Source: Streptomyces griseoflavus
GTDB lineage: Bacteria; Actinomycetota; Actinomycetes; Streptomycetales; Streptomycetaceae
Assembly (NCBI RefSeq): GCF_014649995.1
Contig: NZ_BMUC01000009.1
Location: 221,466 to 285,465 of the forward strand
DNA length: 64,000 bases
Reading direction: 5' to 3'
Shown: piece after piece, positions 23,169 to 33,016 of the stretch
Layout of the letters: every line of letters begins with the position of its first letter
Position numbering within the stretch: position 1 is the stretch's first letter
The notes under the pieces: generated by a model
The model's database searches: none
What the model saw: only the letters and a program-made list of their open reading frames with translations
Told to the model about the DNA's origin: nothing
Translations under genes and position numbers: made by a program

Positions 23169-25838
23169 TCAGCGCACCGCGCAGGCCCGGTCACCCAGCC
23201 CGAAGGCCGTCGGTGCCGTGTTCGCCGCCGATCTGGCGGCCGTGAAGCCGAAGGCGGCCGACGAACCCGGCGCGACCGTCGTGTTCCAGTCGGTGTTGCG
23301 TACCGTCACCGCGGGGCCGGACTGGGTGTGGGACCCGTTCCAGAGCTGGGAGATCCTCTGGCCGTCCGCGAAGGACCAGGTGAGGGACCAGCCGTTCCAG
23401 GGGGCCGGGCCCGTGTTGGTCAGCCGGACCTCGGCCTGGAAGCCGCCGTCCCACTGGTTGGTGATCCGGTAGGTCACCTCGCACGTGCCGGACGGGCCGG
23501 GGTCAGGGTCCGGATCGGGCCCGGTGTCCGACGTGTCGCCGTAGACGACGCCGCGGCCGTTGGTCGCCACGTACACGCGGCCGTAGACCCGCGGGTCGCC
23601 GGTGATCGCCGCTCCGGTCCAGCCCCACTGGTGGGCGTCGTCGTTGACGCGGGTCCAGGTCGCGCCCCGGTCCGTGGAGCGGAAGATGCCCCGCACACCG
23701 TCGATCTGCGCGCTGGTGAACAGGGTCTGGTACGAGGCGCCCGGTGCCGCCTTGCCGAAGCCGACGGTGTCGGCCTCGTCGACGCCCGGCAGTTTCGTGA
23801 ACGACGCCCCGGAGTCCGTGGAGTGCCACAGACCGTACGGTCCGTCGCTCGCCCCGCCCGCCAGCCAGACGTCGCCCTTCGTGCCGGGGAGCGCCTTGAA
23901 GCGCACGCTGTCGCCGGCCGGGAGCCCCGTCGCCGCCGACGCCTTGAACGTCGCGCCGCCGTCCGTACTGACGTAGAACGTGCCGGACTTGAAGCCGTAG
24001 AAGGTCTTCGGGTCCACCCGGTCGGACTCGACGACCGCTCCGGACGGGATGCCGGACGACGGGGACCAGGAGGTGCCGAACCCGGTCGTGTGGTGCACGC
24101 CCGCGCCCTGCGGGCTCCACACGAACCGGCTGCCGTCGGCCGCCGCCGCGACCGTGCCGCCGCCGCTCACACCCGACGGGTCCGTCCCCGCGAACCAGTT
24201 GGCACCGTTGTCCGTGGAGAACGCGATGTGCGGGCCGGAGTCCAGGTTGCCGGACCGGACCACGATCCCCGGGTCGGACTCCGCGAAGTCCAGACTGGTC
24301 GTCGACATGAAGTTCGGCTGGGTGAACATCATCGGCGGCACCTTGGTGAGGTCCGTGTGCCGGAAGCCTCCGACGTCACCGAGCGCGCTGATCAGCGGGG
24401 CGCCCGAGGGAGGGGAGACCAGGTCGTTGACGGCCGTCTCCTCCAGACCCCGCACCATCGGGGTGATGGTGAACGACGTGTCCTCGTCCCAGTTCGTCAG
24501 GTTCTCCGTGCCGTAGACCGTCGCACCCGTCCCGTACATCATCCGGTCGGAGTCGAACGGGTCGATCTCCAGCGCCTCCGTCATCCAGCCCAGCTTCGGC
24601 GTCTGTTCGGGCGGGGACGGGTTCGCGCCCCAGGTCAGCCAGGGTGACGACGAGACATCCATCGTGTAGCGGTTCTGACGGTTCGGGTACGAGGTGTAGC
24701 TCCACGCCTGCGTCCACGTGCCGCCGCCGTCCGTCGAGCGGAAGATCTGCGTGTCCGGCCACCAGGAGCTGTACGCCGTCGCCATCACCGTGCCCGGGTT
24801 CTGCCGGTCCACGGTCAGTCCGCTGAAGCCGTAGTAGGTGTCGGCCTCCGCGACGGGACTGATGTCCGTCCAGGTGCCGGTCGCCGTGGCGTACCGGTAC
24901 AGCCGGCCCTTGCCGCCGTCGTAGGGGCCGCCCGTGTCGCTGTACGCGAGGTACAGGTAGCCGTTCTCGGCGTCGAGGACGCCCTTGTGCGCCAGGTGGC
25001 CGGTGGGCTGCCCGGCGATCCGCTGCCAGGTGGCGCCCGCGTCCGTCGACCGGTAGACCGCGTTCTCCTTGTCGGCGACGCCGACGTAGACCGTCTTCGT
25101 CGCCGTCCCCGCGCTGCCCGTCGACTCGTCGAAGGTGACCCAGACGATGCCCTGGTTGTCGGAGGCGTACCCCGAGGTGTCGCTCGGGTCCTGGGCGTAG
25201 TTCCCGGGGTTGGGGAAGGACGTGACCCTGGACCAGCTCGCCCCCGAGTCGGTCGACCGCCACAGCCCGTTCCCGCTGGGCGCGCCCAGGTACAGCACGC
25301 TGTTGCGGTTCGGGTCGACCGCCAGGCGTTCGCCCATGCCGCGCCCCGGCATGTTCCCGCCCAGCTTGAAGGGCAGGTCCGCCTTCCGCCAGCTCGCGCC
25401 CCGGTCGGTGGAGCGCAGCACCGCGCCGTTGCCCGGGTCCCAGTCGTTGGTGTACGTGCCGACCGCCGCGTACACCCGGTCCGGGTCGGCGGTGTCGGAG
25501 GCGAGGCTCACCACGCCCGTGTGGCCCCAGTCGTCCCAGCCGACCGAGTCCAGCAGCGGGGTCCAGGTCTTCGAGGACTCCTGCCAGCGGTAGGCGCCGC
25601 CGATGTCGGTCCGGGCGTACGCCAGGTCCTTCTCACCGCGGTTGAAGACGATGCCGGGCACGAAGCCGCCGCCGTCGATGCGCGCGTTCTTCCAGGTGTA
25701 GGTGTCGGCGGCGAGCGAGGTGGCCGGCTCGGGGGCGCCGGCGGCCAGGGCGGGCGGGCCGCCGGCGAGCAGACCGGCCGCCAGCGCGAGCACGGTCGTG
25801 AGGATGCGGGTTCTTCGCACGGTGCGTTCCTTCCTCAT
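23169..25838 (-). CDS. Secreted GH74 xyloglucanase/endoglucanase with CBM2
   Basis: The 889-residue enzyme has a signal peptide (about 1-33, RRTRILTTVLALAAGLL). Two seven-bladed beta-propellers follow, full of RSTDxGxSW-type repeats (GLWRSTDSGASW, VYRSTDAGATW). The catalytic aspartates expected in GH74 fall in TDIGGAYR (Asp78) and GDVGGFRH (Asp488). A short DPDPDPG linker leads to a C-terminal CBM2 (about 784-889) with binding tryptophans (NQWDGGF, GWSLTW). It hydrolyses beta-1,4-glucan or xyloglucan outside the cell. It follows the GH48 gene but has no CebR box in its own upstream region. The start at 25838 is preceded by GGGGAGG. Confidence 0.92.
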   Translation of the reverse strand: MRKERTVRRTRILTTVLALAAGLLAGGPPALAAGAPEPATSLAADTYTWKNARIDGGGFVPGIVFNRGEKDLAYARTDIGGAYRWQESSKTWTPLLDSVGWDDWGHTGVVSLASDTADPDRVYAAVGTYTNDWDPGNGAVLRSTDRGASWRKADLPFKLGGNMPGRGMGERLAVDPNRNSVLYLGAPSGNGLWRSTDSGASWSRVTSFPNPGNYAQDPSDTSGYASDNQGIVWVTFDESTGSAGTATKTVYVGVADKENAVYRSTDAGATWQRIAGQPTGHLAHKGVLDAENGYLYLAYSDTGGPYDGGKGRLYRYATATGTWTDISPVAEADTYYGFSGLTVDRQNPGTVMATAYSSWWPDTQIFRSTDGGGTWTQAWSYTSYPNRQNRYTMDVSSSPWLTWGANPSPPEQTPKLGWMTEALEIDPFDSDRMMYGTGATVYGTENLTNWDEDTSFTITPMVRGLEETAVNDLVSPPSGAPLISALGDVGGFRHTDLTKVPPMMFTQPNFMSTTSLDFAESDPGIVVRSGNLDSGPHIAFSTDNGANWFAGTDPSGVSGGGTVAAAADGSRFVWSPQGAGVHHTTGFGTSWSPSSGIPSGAVVESDRVDPKTFYGFKSGTFYVSTDGGATFKASAATGLPAGDSVRFKALPGTKGDVWLAGGASDGPYGLWHSTDSGASFTKLPGVDEADTVGFGKAAPGASYQTLFTSAQIDGVRGIFRSTDRGATWTRVNDDAHQWGWTGAAITGDPRVYGRVYVATNGRGVVYGDTSDTGPDPDPDPGPSGTCEVTYRITNQWDGGFQAEVRLTNTGPAPWNGWSLTWSFADGQRISQLWNGSHTQSGPAVTVRNTDWNTTVAPGSSAAFGFTAARSAANTAPTAFGLGDRACAVR

Positions 25839-25871
25839 GGGGGGAGGGGAGGTGGAGGGAGCGTGCGAGGA

Positions 25872-25918
25872 CCGGGCGGCCCCGCGTGGGACGACAGGAC
25901 CCACGCGGGGCCGCCCGG
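25872..25918. terminator. Terminator after the GH48 gene
   Basis: CCGGGCGGCCCCGCGTGGG pairs perfectly with its 19-bp complement over a 9-base loop, between the GH48 stop (25975) and the GH74 start (25838). It suggests the two cellulase genes are transcribed separately, or with partial read-through. Confidence 0.85.
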
Positions 25919-25974
25919 CCGGTGGTGGCCCCGGCGTCAGGTACCGGGGCCGGTACGCGGAGCGTCGGCGGGGG

Positions 25975-28899
25975 CTATTCGAGAAGCTCCGCGTACGAGC
26001 CCATGGCCAGGGCGATGTCGGCCTGGGCCCAGAAACGGTGGTACGTGAAGGTGGGCGCGGCACCGCCCGCCAGGTAGGACTCGATCTTCGACCACGCCGG
26101 GTCGTCCTGGTAGAAGGAGCGGATCGAGGCGAAGGTCGACGACGAGTTGATCGTGTCGCCGTTGGGCATGGTGCCGGTCCAGCCGCTCGGGACGTGGACC
26201 GGGTCGTCGAAGCGGTTGTAGTCGGCGCGGGTCTCCGGGACGGCGATGCCGAGCGCGGTCTGGTTGTTCTTCCACATGCCGTCCAGCAGCGCCTTCGCCG
26301 TGGTGGCCGCCTGCGTGTCACCGGAGCGGTCGGCGTAGTACGTCAGCGTCTTGGCGTACGCCGCGGCCACACCGACGTCGTTGGTGTAGTCGGCCACGGT
26401 GACGTGCAGCCCGCTGTTGACGCCGGGCGACGACGCGTTCCAGGTGTCGGGCTTGCCCGACCACCGCAGCGTCGACGGCATCAGGAAGGAGCCGTCGGGG
26501 TTGATCGTGGTCTCGGACAGCGCCCAGTCCACCCACTTGTCGAGGACCGACTTGGCGAGCGCGTTGCCGGTCTGCTGGTACAGCTCGGCGACCCGCTCCA
26601 TCGACCACGCCTGGAAGCCGAACCACTGGTTGGACGGCGGGTCGTGGTAGACCGGCTTCTCGTCGTAGTGCATGCCGTAGAAGGTCGGCGTACCGGCCGG
26701 CGGGGTCGTGTACCGGCCCGCCCAGCTGTTGGTCGCGCCGCCCGCGATACCGCCCTCGTCGGACTGCAGCCAGCGGTAGAACTCCAGTTGCCGCTGCATC
26801 GACTTGGCCCAGTCGTCCGCGCCCGTCGCCGACTTCGGCTTCAGCGGCGCGTAACTGCTCAGCGCGTACGCGGCGAGGGGGTTCTGGTAGCCGCCGTGCG
26901 CGTGGCTGGAGCCGATGCGCCAGGCCCAGCCCGCCGAGGTGTCGGTGGCGCCGCCCCACGCGTAGTACCAGGACAGCAGGTAGTGCGAGGCGTCCTTGCC
27001 GGTGCCGGCCGGGCAGGACGGGCTGGTGCAGTTGCCGACCTTCTTGAAGTACTTGTCGTACATGGCGTAGCGCAGGTAGTCACCCATCTTCGCGGCCTTG
27101 GCGACCGTCGCGGAGACCTGGGAGCCCTTGCCCTGGTCCTTGGCCCACAGGTCCGCCCAGTACGCGGCCTGCACGGCCCGCGCGTCGGCGTCCGGGGCGT
27201 TGGTGAACTTCCACTGCTTGGCGTAGGACGCGTCCTTGGTGAACAGGTCCAGGTAGCCGTTCTTCCCGCCGTACTTGAAGGCGTCGCAGGTGGGCTGCGG
27301 GACGGTCTCCCACACCGACTCCTGCGGTCCGCGCTGGAAGGTGTTGATGTACGACGGTCCGGTGTCCGCCGGGCCCGCCTCGCACTTGCCGGGCGAGTTG
27401 CCGTAGCCGTACACGTTGTCGACGTCCTGGATCCAGTGCATGCCGTAGACGTCGTCCGTGCCGTAGGCGGACCTCAGCTCGGCCGCGATCGGGTCGGGGC
27501 CGACGGAGACGCCCGAGTCGAGCTGCGACGGGTACTCGTTCGGGGTGTCGTGCTCGGGCGCGTACGTGGCCGGCTTCGAGGCGTTGTAGAAGGAGTTCGT
27601 CGGCTGGTCGGCGTGGGTCGGGATCATGAACTTCTCCATGATGTCCCAGGCACCGTTGAACCGGGACCAGTCACCGGTGACCTTGCCGTACATCGCCTGC
27701 AGCCACAGCAGGTAGCTGTACGCCTCCGAGGTCGTCTCGTGACCGTGGTCGGGTGCCTCGACGATCAGCGTCTCCACCGAGTGGTACGGGATGCCCTCGG
27801 GGGAGAAGTAGCCGTTGGCCGGGTTGGTGATCTTCCCGTACAGCTCCAGGAAGCGCGCGTCGTACGTCTTCGCCGCGCCCAGCTGCGTCACCGTGACGGC
27901 CGCCTTGGCGTGGCCGGGTGCCGTGGACTCGAAGACCGCCGAGCCGCTGCCGGAGTCGTCGGCGGCGATCGTCACCCGCTGCGCGGTGTTCCAGTTGGAC
28001 GGTGTGAAGGTGAGCGAGGCGCCGGAGGAGACCGACAGTCCCGTGTTGCCGCTCGCCCGCGTCGTCGTGACGGTCGTGTTCGCGCTCGGCTGCTTGGACA
28101 GCTTCACCTCGAACGTGCCGGACTCGCCCTGCTGGACGCCGAGTTGGGAGGGGGTGGCGACCACGGCGGGACCGGCGGCGACCGTGATGCCGACCGGCGT
28201 CGAGCTCGCGGAGGCGCCCATGCTGTCGTACGCCTTCGCCACCAGGGAATGACTGCCCACGGTCAAGCCAGCGACCGAAAGGGTGAAGGGGGCGCTGGTG
28301 TCGGTGCCCAGCAGCTCGGTGTCGTCGTAGAACTCCACCTTGGTGACCGTCGCCTGGTCGGCCGCGGCGGCGGTGGCCGCGAGCGGGACCGCCTCCCCCT
28401 GCGTGTAGACCGCGCCGGCCGCCGGGCTGGTCAGTACGGTGATCGGCGGCTGGTGGGCGCCGGCACAGGTGGTGCCGTTGACCGCGAAGGACGTGGGGGC
28501 CGCGTTGCTGCCGCTGTAGGTGAACTGGCCGCCGGCCGTGACGGCGGCGCCGGCGGCGATCCTCGCGTTGTACCCGGCGTTCTTCACGGTCACGGTGGAA
28601 CCGGACTGCGACCAGGTGCCGTTCCAGCCGTTCACCAGCCGCTGGTTGCCGGTGTAGCCGTACGTCAGGGTCCAGCCGTCGATGGCCTCGGTCCCGCGGT
28701 TGGTGAGGGTCAGCTCCGCGGTGAACCCGGAGCCCCAGTCGTTCGCCTTGTAGTCGACGCTGCACTGGACAGCGGCCGCCTGGGCGGGGGTCGAACCGGT
28801 CGAGAGCATCGTCAGCGGCAGGGCCAGAGCCGCCGCCGCGGCCGTCAGCAGCCGCCGGACGCCGCCGCGTCTCCTGGGTGGGGCAGGTGGGGGATGCAT
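25975..28899 (-). CDS. Secreted GH48 reducing-end cellobiohydrolase with CBM2
   Basis: The 974-residue exocellulase is a core enzyme of crystalline cellulose breakdown. A signal peptide spans about 1-42, and a CBM2 spans about 43-145 ([16 protein letters not shown]). Two Ig/fibronectin-like domains follow at about 150-340. The GH48 catalytic domain takes residues 345-974: [17 protein letters not shown] opens it, and the catalytic acid Glu392 is in [15 protein letters not shown] 28899 has AGGAGG nine bases upstream. A perfect CebR-type box lies 47 bp upstream of the start codon, predicting repression relieved by cellobiose or cellotriose. Confidence 0.95.
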   Translation of the reverse strand: MHPPPAPPRRRGGVRRLLTAAAAALALPLTMLSTGSTPAQAAAVQCSVDYKANDWGSGFTAELTLTNRGTEAIDGWTLTYGYTGNQRLVNGWNGTWSQSGSTVTVKNAGYNARIAAGAAVTAGGQFTYSGSNAAPTSFAVNGTTCAGAHQPPITVLTSPAAGAVYTQGEAVPLAATAAAADQATVTKVEFYDDTELLGTDTSAPFTLSVAGLTVGSHSLVAKAYDSMGASASSTPVGITVAAGPAVVATPSQLGVQQGESGTFEVKLSKQPSANTTVTTTRASGNTGLSVSSGASLTFTPSNWNTAQRVTIAADDSGSGSAVFESTAPGHAKAAVTVTQLGAAKTYDARFLELYGKITNPANGYFSPEGIPYHSVETLIVEAPDHGHETTSEAYSYLLWLQAMYGKVTGDWSRFNGAWDIMEKFMIPTHADQPTNSFYNASKPATYAPEHDTPNEYPSQLDSGVSVGPDPIAAELRSAYGTDDVYGMHWIQDVDNVYGYGNSPGKCEAGPADTGPSYINTFQRGPQESVWETVPQPTCDAFKYGGKNGYLDLFTKDASYAKQWKFTNAPDADARAVQAAYWADLWAKDQGKGSQVSATVAKAAKMGDYLRYAMYDKYFKKVGNCTSPSCPAGTGKDASHYLLSWYYAWGGATDTSAGWAWRIGSSHAHGGYQNPLAAYALSSYAPLKPKSATGADDWAKSMQRQLEFYRWLQSDEGGIAGGATNSWAGRYTTPPAGTPTFYGMHYDEKPVYHDPPSNQWFGFQAWSMERVAELYQQTGNALAKSVLDKWVDWALSETTINPDGSFLMPSTLRWSGKPDTWNASSPGVNSGLHVTVADYTNDVGVAAAYAKTLTYYADRSGDTQAATTAKALLDGMWKNNQTALGIAVPETRADYNRFDDPVHVPSGWTGTMPNGDTINSSSTFASIRSFYQDDPAWSKIESYLAGGAAPTFTYHRFWAQADIALAMGSYAELLE

Positions 28900-28945
28900 G
28901 TGCTGGTTCCTCCTGCGACTCGGTCATTGTCAAGCCTTGAACCAG

Positions 28946-28959
28946 TGGGAGCGCTCCCA
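28946..28959. promoter_or_regulatory. CebR-type operator for the GH48 gene
   Basis: TGGGAGCGCTCCCA is a perfect 14-bp palindrome identical to the known Streptomyces CebR operator, 47 bp upstream of the GH48 start. Confidence 0.9.
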
Positions 28960-28997
28960 TAGTGGGGACGGGGGGGTGAGCGGTCAAGCCTTGTGAA

Positions 28998-29012
28998 GAA
29001 TCGAAAAGATTC
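28998..29012. promoter_or_regulatory. AT-richer inverted repeat in the cellulase divergent region
   Basis: GAATC-GAAAA-GATTC, followed by another CGATTCG, lies between the two CebR boxes. It is unusually AT-rich for the region and may be a second regulator site. No known consensus was matched. Confidence 0.3.
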
Positions 29013-29088
29013 GACGATTCGAGTCGCGTGAAAGTCGGTAGGCCCTCTGTTCTTCACCGTCGGTTGGCGCTAGCTTCAAGAGCACCAG

Positions 29089-29102
29089 TGGGAGCGGTTC
29101 CA
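29089..29102. promoter_or_regulatory. CebR-type operator for the GH6 gene
   Basis: TGGGAGCGGTTCCA matches the CebR palindrome at 12 of 14 positions. It lies 290 bp upstream of the GH6 start. The rest of this 29103-29392 leader shows no gene, so a long 5' untranslated region or a second promoter is likely. Confidence 0.8.
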
Positions 29103-29392
29103 TCAGTCGACGCGTCCGCCACGACGCGTCCGAGCTGCAAGGAGTCGCTCATGCGCCACCCCCCGCGTTCAGTACTTTGAGCCACCCCGTGCACGTGTGG
29201 AGCACCTGACGCGGGATCGCTCCTCCCCGTGGGATCCCTGTGCCGTCGCGTGCTGCCCGGAACATCCGGCAGGCGCAGCGGACCCGTACGCACCGGGTCC
29301 GGACGGCACGCCCACCCCCGTAAGGCACCAGGCCGCGTGCTCGTCCGCGCGCGCCCCGAAGGACAGCCCCCTACGGATAGGAAACCCGCACC

Positions 29393-31114
29393 ATGAGTCG
29401 CACCAGAACCGCGCTCCTCGCCGCCACGGCGCTGGTCGCAGGCGCCGCCGGGACGGCGATGGCAGCCGTCCCCGGCGACGTCGGCGCGGCCGCCGTCCCC
29501 TGCACCGTGGACTACCAGGTGCAGAACCAGTGGAACACCGGCTTCACCGCGTCCGTGAAGGTCACCAACAACGGCGCGGCGAAGTCGTCGTGGTCGGTGA
29601 AGTGGTCCTACGCCGGCAACCAGCAGGTCACCAGCGGCTGGAACGCCAAGGTCACCCAGTCCGGCGCGAACGTCACCGCCGCCAACGAGTCCTACAACGG
29701 CACGCTCGCCACCGGCGGTTCGGCCACCTTCGGCTTCCAGGGCACCTACAGCGGCAGCAACGCGGTCCCCGCCACCTTCACCCTCGACGGCGTGACCTGC
29801 AATGTCGACACCGGCGGCCCGACCGATCCGCCGGACCCGACCGACCCGCCCCCGCAGGGCGACCGGGTGGACAACCCCTACAGCGGCGCCAAGGTGTACG
29901 TGAACCCGGAGTGGTCCGCGAACGCCGCCGCCGAGCCGGGCGGCAGCCGCATCGCCAACCAGCCCACCGGCGTCTGGATGGACCGCACCGCCGCCATCAA
30001 CGGTGCCAACGGCAAGATGAGTCTGCGTGAGCACCTCGACGAGGCCCTGCGGCAGAAGGGCTCGGGCGAACTGGTCTTCCAGGTGGTCATCTACAACCTG
30101 CCCGGCCGCGACTGCGCCGCCCTCGCCTCCAACGGCGAGCTCGGCCCGACGGAGATCGACAAGTACAAGACGCAGTACATCGACCCGATCGCGGCGATCC
30201 TCGGCGACGCGAAGTACGCCTCGCTGCGGATCGTCACCACGGTCGAGATCGACTCCCTGCCGAACCTGGTCACCAACGTCTCGCCGCGGGCCACCGCCAC
30301 GCCCAACTGCGACGTCATGAAGGCCAACGGCAACTACGTGAAGGGCGTCGGCTACGCCCTGAACAAGCTCGGCGACGTGCCCAACGTCTACAACTACGTG
30401 GACGCGGGCCACCACGGCTGGCTGGGCTGGGACGACAACTTCGGCGCCTCCGCCGAGGTCTTCAAGCAGGCCGCCACCGCCGAGGGCGCCACCGTCGCCG
30501 ACGTGCACGGCTTCATCGCCAACACGGCCAACTACAGCGCGCTGAAGGAGCAGCACTTCACCATCAACGACAACGTGGCCGGCAAGTCGGTGCGCGAGTC
30601 GAAGTGGGTCAGCTGGAACCGCTACGTCGACGAGCTGTCGTACGCCCAGGCCCTGCGCGAGAAGTTGGTCTCGCTCGGCTTCGACTCGAAGATCGGCATG
30701 CTGATCGACACGTCCCGCAACGGCTGGGGCGGGGCGAACCGGCCCACCGGACCCGGTGCCACGACGAGCGTGGACACCTACGTCGACGGCGGACGCTACG
30801 ACCGCCGCTTCAACACGGGCAACTGGTGCAACCAGTCGGGAGCCGGCCTGGGCGAGCGGCCGAAGGCCTCCCCCGAGCCCGGGATCGACGCCTACGTGTG
30901 GATGAAGCCCCCGGGCGAGTCCGACGGGTCGAGCAAGGCCATCGACAACGACGAGGGCAAGGGCTTCGACCGGATGTGCGACCCCACGTACACCGGCAAC
31001 CCGCGCAACGACAACAACATGTCGGGCGCCCTGCCCGACGCCCCCGTCTCCGGGCACTGGTTCTCCGCCCAGTTCCAGGAGCTGATGAAGAACGCCTACC
31101 CGCCGCTGTCGTGA
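29393..31114 (+). CDS. Secreted GH6 cellobiohydrolase with N-terminal CBM2
   Basis: The 573-residue enzyme releases cellobiose from non-reducing ends. A signal peptide ends near residue 32. CBM2 runs from about 36 to 140 (VDYQVQNQWNTGFTASVKV), followed by a TDPPDPTDPPP linker. The GH6 domain follows, with the acid region YNLPGRDCAALAS (Asp240) and the YVDAGHHGWLGW and GFIANTANY signatures. Extra loop sequence (about 345-520) is typical of exo-acting GH6 enzymes. ATG 29393 follows AGGAAA. With GH48 (reducing end) and GH74 it forms a complementary cellulase set under CebR-type control. Confidence 0.95.
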   Translation: MSRTRTALLAATALVAGAAGTAMAAVPGDVGAAAVPCTVDYQVQNQWNTGFTASVKVTNNGAAKSSWSVKWSYAGNQQVTSGWNAKVTQSGANVTAANESYNGTLATGGSATFGFQGTYSGSNAVPATFTLDGVTCNVDTGGPTDPPDPTDPPPQGDRVDNPYSGAKVYVNPEWSANAAAEPGGSRIANQPTGVWMDRTAAINGANGKMSLREHLDEALRQKGSGELVFQVVIYNLPGRDCAALASNGELGPTEIDKYKTQYIDPIAAILGDAKYASLRIVTTVEIDSLPNLVTNVSPRATATPNCDVMKANGNYVKGVGYALNKLGDVPNVYNYVDAGHHGWLGWDDNFGASAEVFKQAATAEGATVADVHGFIANTANYSALKEQHFTINDNVAGKSVRESKWVSWNRYVDELSYAQALREKLVSLGFDSKIGMLIDTSRNGWGGANRPTGPGATTSVDTYVDGGRYDRRFNTGNWCNQSGAGLGERPKASPEPGIDAYVWMKPPGESDGSSKAIDNDEGKGFDRMCDPTYTGNPRNDNNMSGALPDAPVSGHWFSAQFQELMKNAYPPLS

Positions 31115-31127
31115 CGGGCTGAACCCC

Positions 31128-31172
31128 CGGTCCGCCGGGTCCGGGCCCCAGTGGCCCGGACCCGGCGGACCG
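31128..31172 (+). terminator. Terminator after the GH6 gene
   Basis: CGGTCCGCCGGGTCCGGGCC forms a perfect 20-bp stem with its complement around a 5-base loop, 13 bp after the GH6 stop. Confidence 0.9.
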
Positions 31173-31280
31173 CCGCACGCCCTCACCCCGGATCCGTCCT
31201 TGCGGAAGCGGCAACATCGTTTGCCCGCGCCCGGTGCGTCGTCGCACGCTGGCGGCATCCGAGCGGAGAGGCTGACCCCC

Positions 31281-32201
31281 ATGGCGCACCACCACGACAA
31301 CGACCGGCACGGACACGGACACGGGCACGGACACGGGCACGGACACGGGCACGACGACGGCGACATCGACTGGGCCGAGATGGCCCACCTGCTCGAAACG
31401 CAGGCGGAACTGTTCAGCCCGCTGTACGAGCACGCCCTGAGCTGGCTGGCGAAGGAGGTGACCGAACCGGGACTGATCGTGGACGCCGGCAGCGGTCCCG
31501 GCGTGATCGCGTGCCTGTTCGCCGAGACCTTCCCCGGCGCGCGGGTGGTGGCCGTCGACGGCTCCGGGCCGCTGCTGGAGCGCGCCCGCGCACGGGCCGA
31601 ACGCGAGGGCTTCGCCGACCGGTTCGGCACCGTCACCGGTGAACTCCCGGACGTGCTCGGCGAACTGGACTACCCGGCGGACCTGCTGTGGGCCAGCCGC
31701 AGCGTGCACCACCTGGGCGACCAGCGGGCCGCGCTGGCCGCCTGCGCCGAACGGCTCGCCCCCGGCGGCACCCTCGCGGTGATGGAGGGCGGGCTGCCCG
31801 CCCGTTTCCTGCCCCGTGACATCGGATTCGGCCGGCCCGGGCTCCAGGCACGCATCGACGCGGTGGAACAGGACCGGTTCAGCCGTATGCGCGCCGAACT
31901 CCCCGGCTCGGTGGCCGCGGTGGAGGACTGGCCCGCCCTGCTGGTCTCGGCCGGCCTGCGCCACACCCGCTCACGCACCTTCCTGCTGGACCTTCCCGCC
32001 CCGGCCACGGACCGCGCCCGCGCCTACGTGGCCGCCGCGCTCACCCACACCCGCGACCACCTCGCCGAGTACCTGGACGCCGACGACCGCGCCACCCTCG
32101 ACCGGCTCCTCGACCCCGGCGACCAGGCGAGCGTGCACCACCGGCCGGACGTGTTCGTCCTCGCGGCCCACACGGTCCACTCGGCGGTGCGCCCCGTGTG
32201 A
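31281..32201 (+). CDS. SAM-dependent methyltransferase with His/Gly repeat N-terminus
   Basis: The 306-residue enzyme has a class I methyltransferase fold: motif I LIVDAGSGPGVIACLF (about 66-80), motif II VVAVDGSGPLLERARARA, then LLWASRSVHHLGDQ and LAPGGTLAVMEGG. The N-terminus carries a run of HG pairs (about residues 11-24) encoded by a 12-bp-periodic CACGGACACGGG repeat, a likely metal-binding tail. ATG 31281 follows GGAGAGG. The substrate is unknown, and neighbours give no pathway. It ends just before a MerR-type promoter for the next gene. Confidence 0.8.
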   Translation: MAHHHDNDRHGHGHGHGHGHGHGHDDGDIDWAEMAHLLETQAELFSPLYEHALSWLAKEVTEPGLIVDAGSGPGVIACLFAETFPGARVVAVDGSGPLLERARARAEREGFADRFGTVTGELPDVLGELDYPADLLWASRSVHHLGDQRAALAACAERLAPGGTLAVMEGGLPARFLPRDIGFGRPGLQARIDAVEQDRFSRMRAELPGSVAAVEDWPALLVSAGLRHTRSRTFLLDLPAPATDRARAYVAAALTHTRDHLAEYLDADDRATLDRLLDPGDQASVHHRPDVFVLAAHTVHSAVRPV

Positions 32202-32204
32202 CGG

Positions 32205-32236
32205 CTTGACCTGGAGAGCGCTTCAAGTGATGGACT
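32205..32236 (+). promoter_or_regulatory. MerR-type promoter
   Basis: CTTGA-N13-TCAAG (32205-32227) is an inverted repeat placed between TTGACC (-35) and TGGACT (-10), with a 19-bp spacer. The over-long spacer and dyad between the boxes are the mark of MerR-family activators such as SoxR. No merR gene is in the window. Confidence 0.55.
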
Positions 32237-32268
32237 CCCCGGCACACGACGAGACACAGGGGGTTCCC

Positions 32269-33011
32269 ATGACCGACGACACGCGGGTCACGCTCATCAC
32301 CGGAGGTGGCTGGGGGTCCCCCCGGCTCGAGCGAAGCCGAGAGGTGGGGGAGGGATCGGCGCCGCCGTCGCACGGCGGCTGCTGGACCAGGGACAGCGGG
32401 TGGTCGTCACCGGGCGGGGAGAGGAGCGGCTGCGCGGTTTCGCCAAGGAACTGGGCGAGCCCGAGGGGCTGTTGACCGTCCGGGGCGATGCGGCGGTGTA
32501 CGACGACGTGCGCTCAGCGGTCGACACCGCGCTGACGGAGTTCGGCCGGCTGGACACCGTCGTCGCCAACGCGGGCTTCGCCACCCACGACTCGGTCGCC
32601 GAGGGAGACCCCGCCGGCTGGACCCGGATGGTGCTGACCAACGTCCTCGGTCCCGCGCTGCTGATCAGGGCGGCCGTCGACGCGCTGAAGGAGACCCGCG
32701 GACGCATCGTCCTGGTCGGCAGCGTCGCCGGCTTCGTGCCGACGCCGGGCAACCTGTACGGGGCGACCAAGTACGCGGTGACCGGGCTCGCGGAGAACAC
32801 CCGGCGGCAGGTCACCGAGTGGGGCGTGGGCGTCACCCTGATCGCGCCCGGCCGTGTGGAGACCCCCTTCTGGGACGCCTACGGCGGCCTCCCGCCCGGC
32901 CACCTGCTCACCGCCGGTCAGATCGCCGACTCGATCGTGTGGGCCATGGCGCAGCCCGCCGGAGTCGACGTCAGCACCGTCGTCGTACGGCCCCTCGGGC
33001 AGCCCAACTAG
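32269..33011 (+). pseudogene. Short-chain dehydrogenase/reductase, frameshifted by repeat insertion
   Basis: The start MTDDTRVTLITGG (frame of 32269) and the rest of the enzyme (AAVARRLLDQGQRVVVTGRG onward, frame of 32400) are in different frames. Between them, where TGGGSGIG should be, lies a 44-bp palindromic element. Normal length would need 6 bp there, so the insertion shifts the frame by two and removes the NAD(P)-binding glycine motif. The remainder is a good SDR: VVANAGFA, the serine in VLVGSVAG, and YGATKYAVTG with the catalytic Tyr and Lys. A GTG at 32400 could start a truncated, probably inactive product. Confidence 0.75.
32311..32354 (+). repeat. Dispersed Streptomyces palindromic repeat inserted in the SDR gene
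   Basis: The segment begins TGGGGGTCCCCCCGG, then CTCGAGCGAAGCCGAG, and ends GGTGGGGGAGGG. It can fold with CCCCC against GGGGG and CGGCT against AGCCG. I recall near-identical elements scattered between genes in Streptomyces genomes. Here it interrupts a coding region. Confidence 0.7.
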
Positions 33012-33016
33012 ACATG

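Noticed and set aside
29054-31636. An 860-codon minus-strand open frame across the GH6 gene
   Set aside because: Its sequence is a repetitive Val/Gly/Arg shadow of the GH6 enzyme and also spans the terminator and intergenic DNA.
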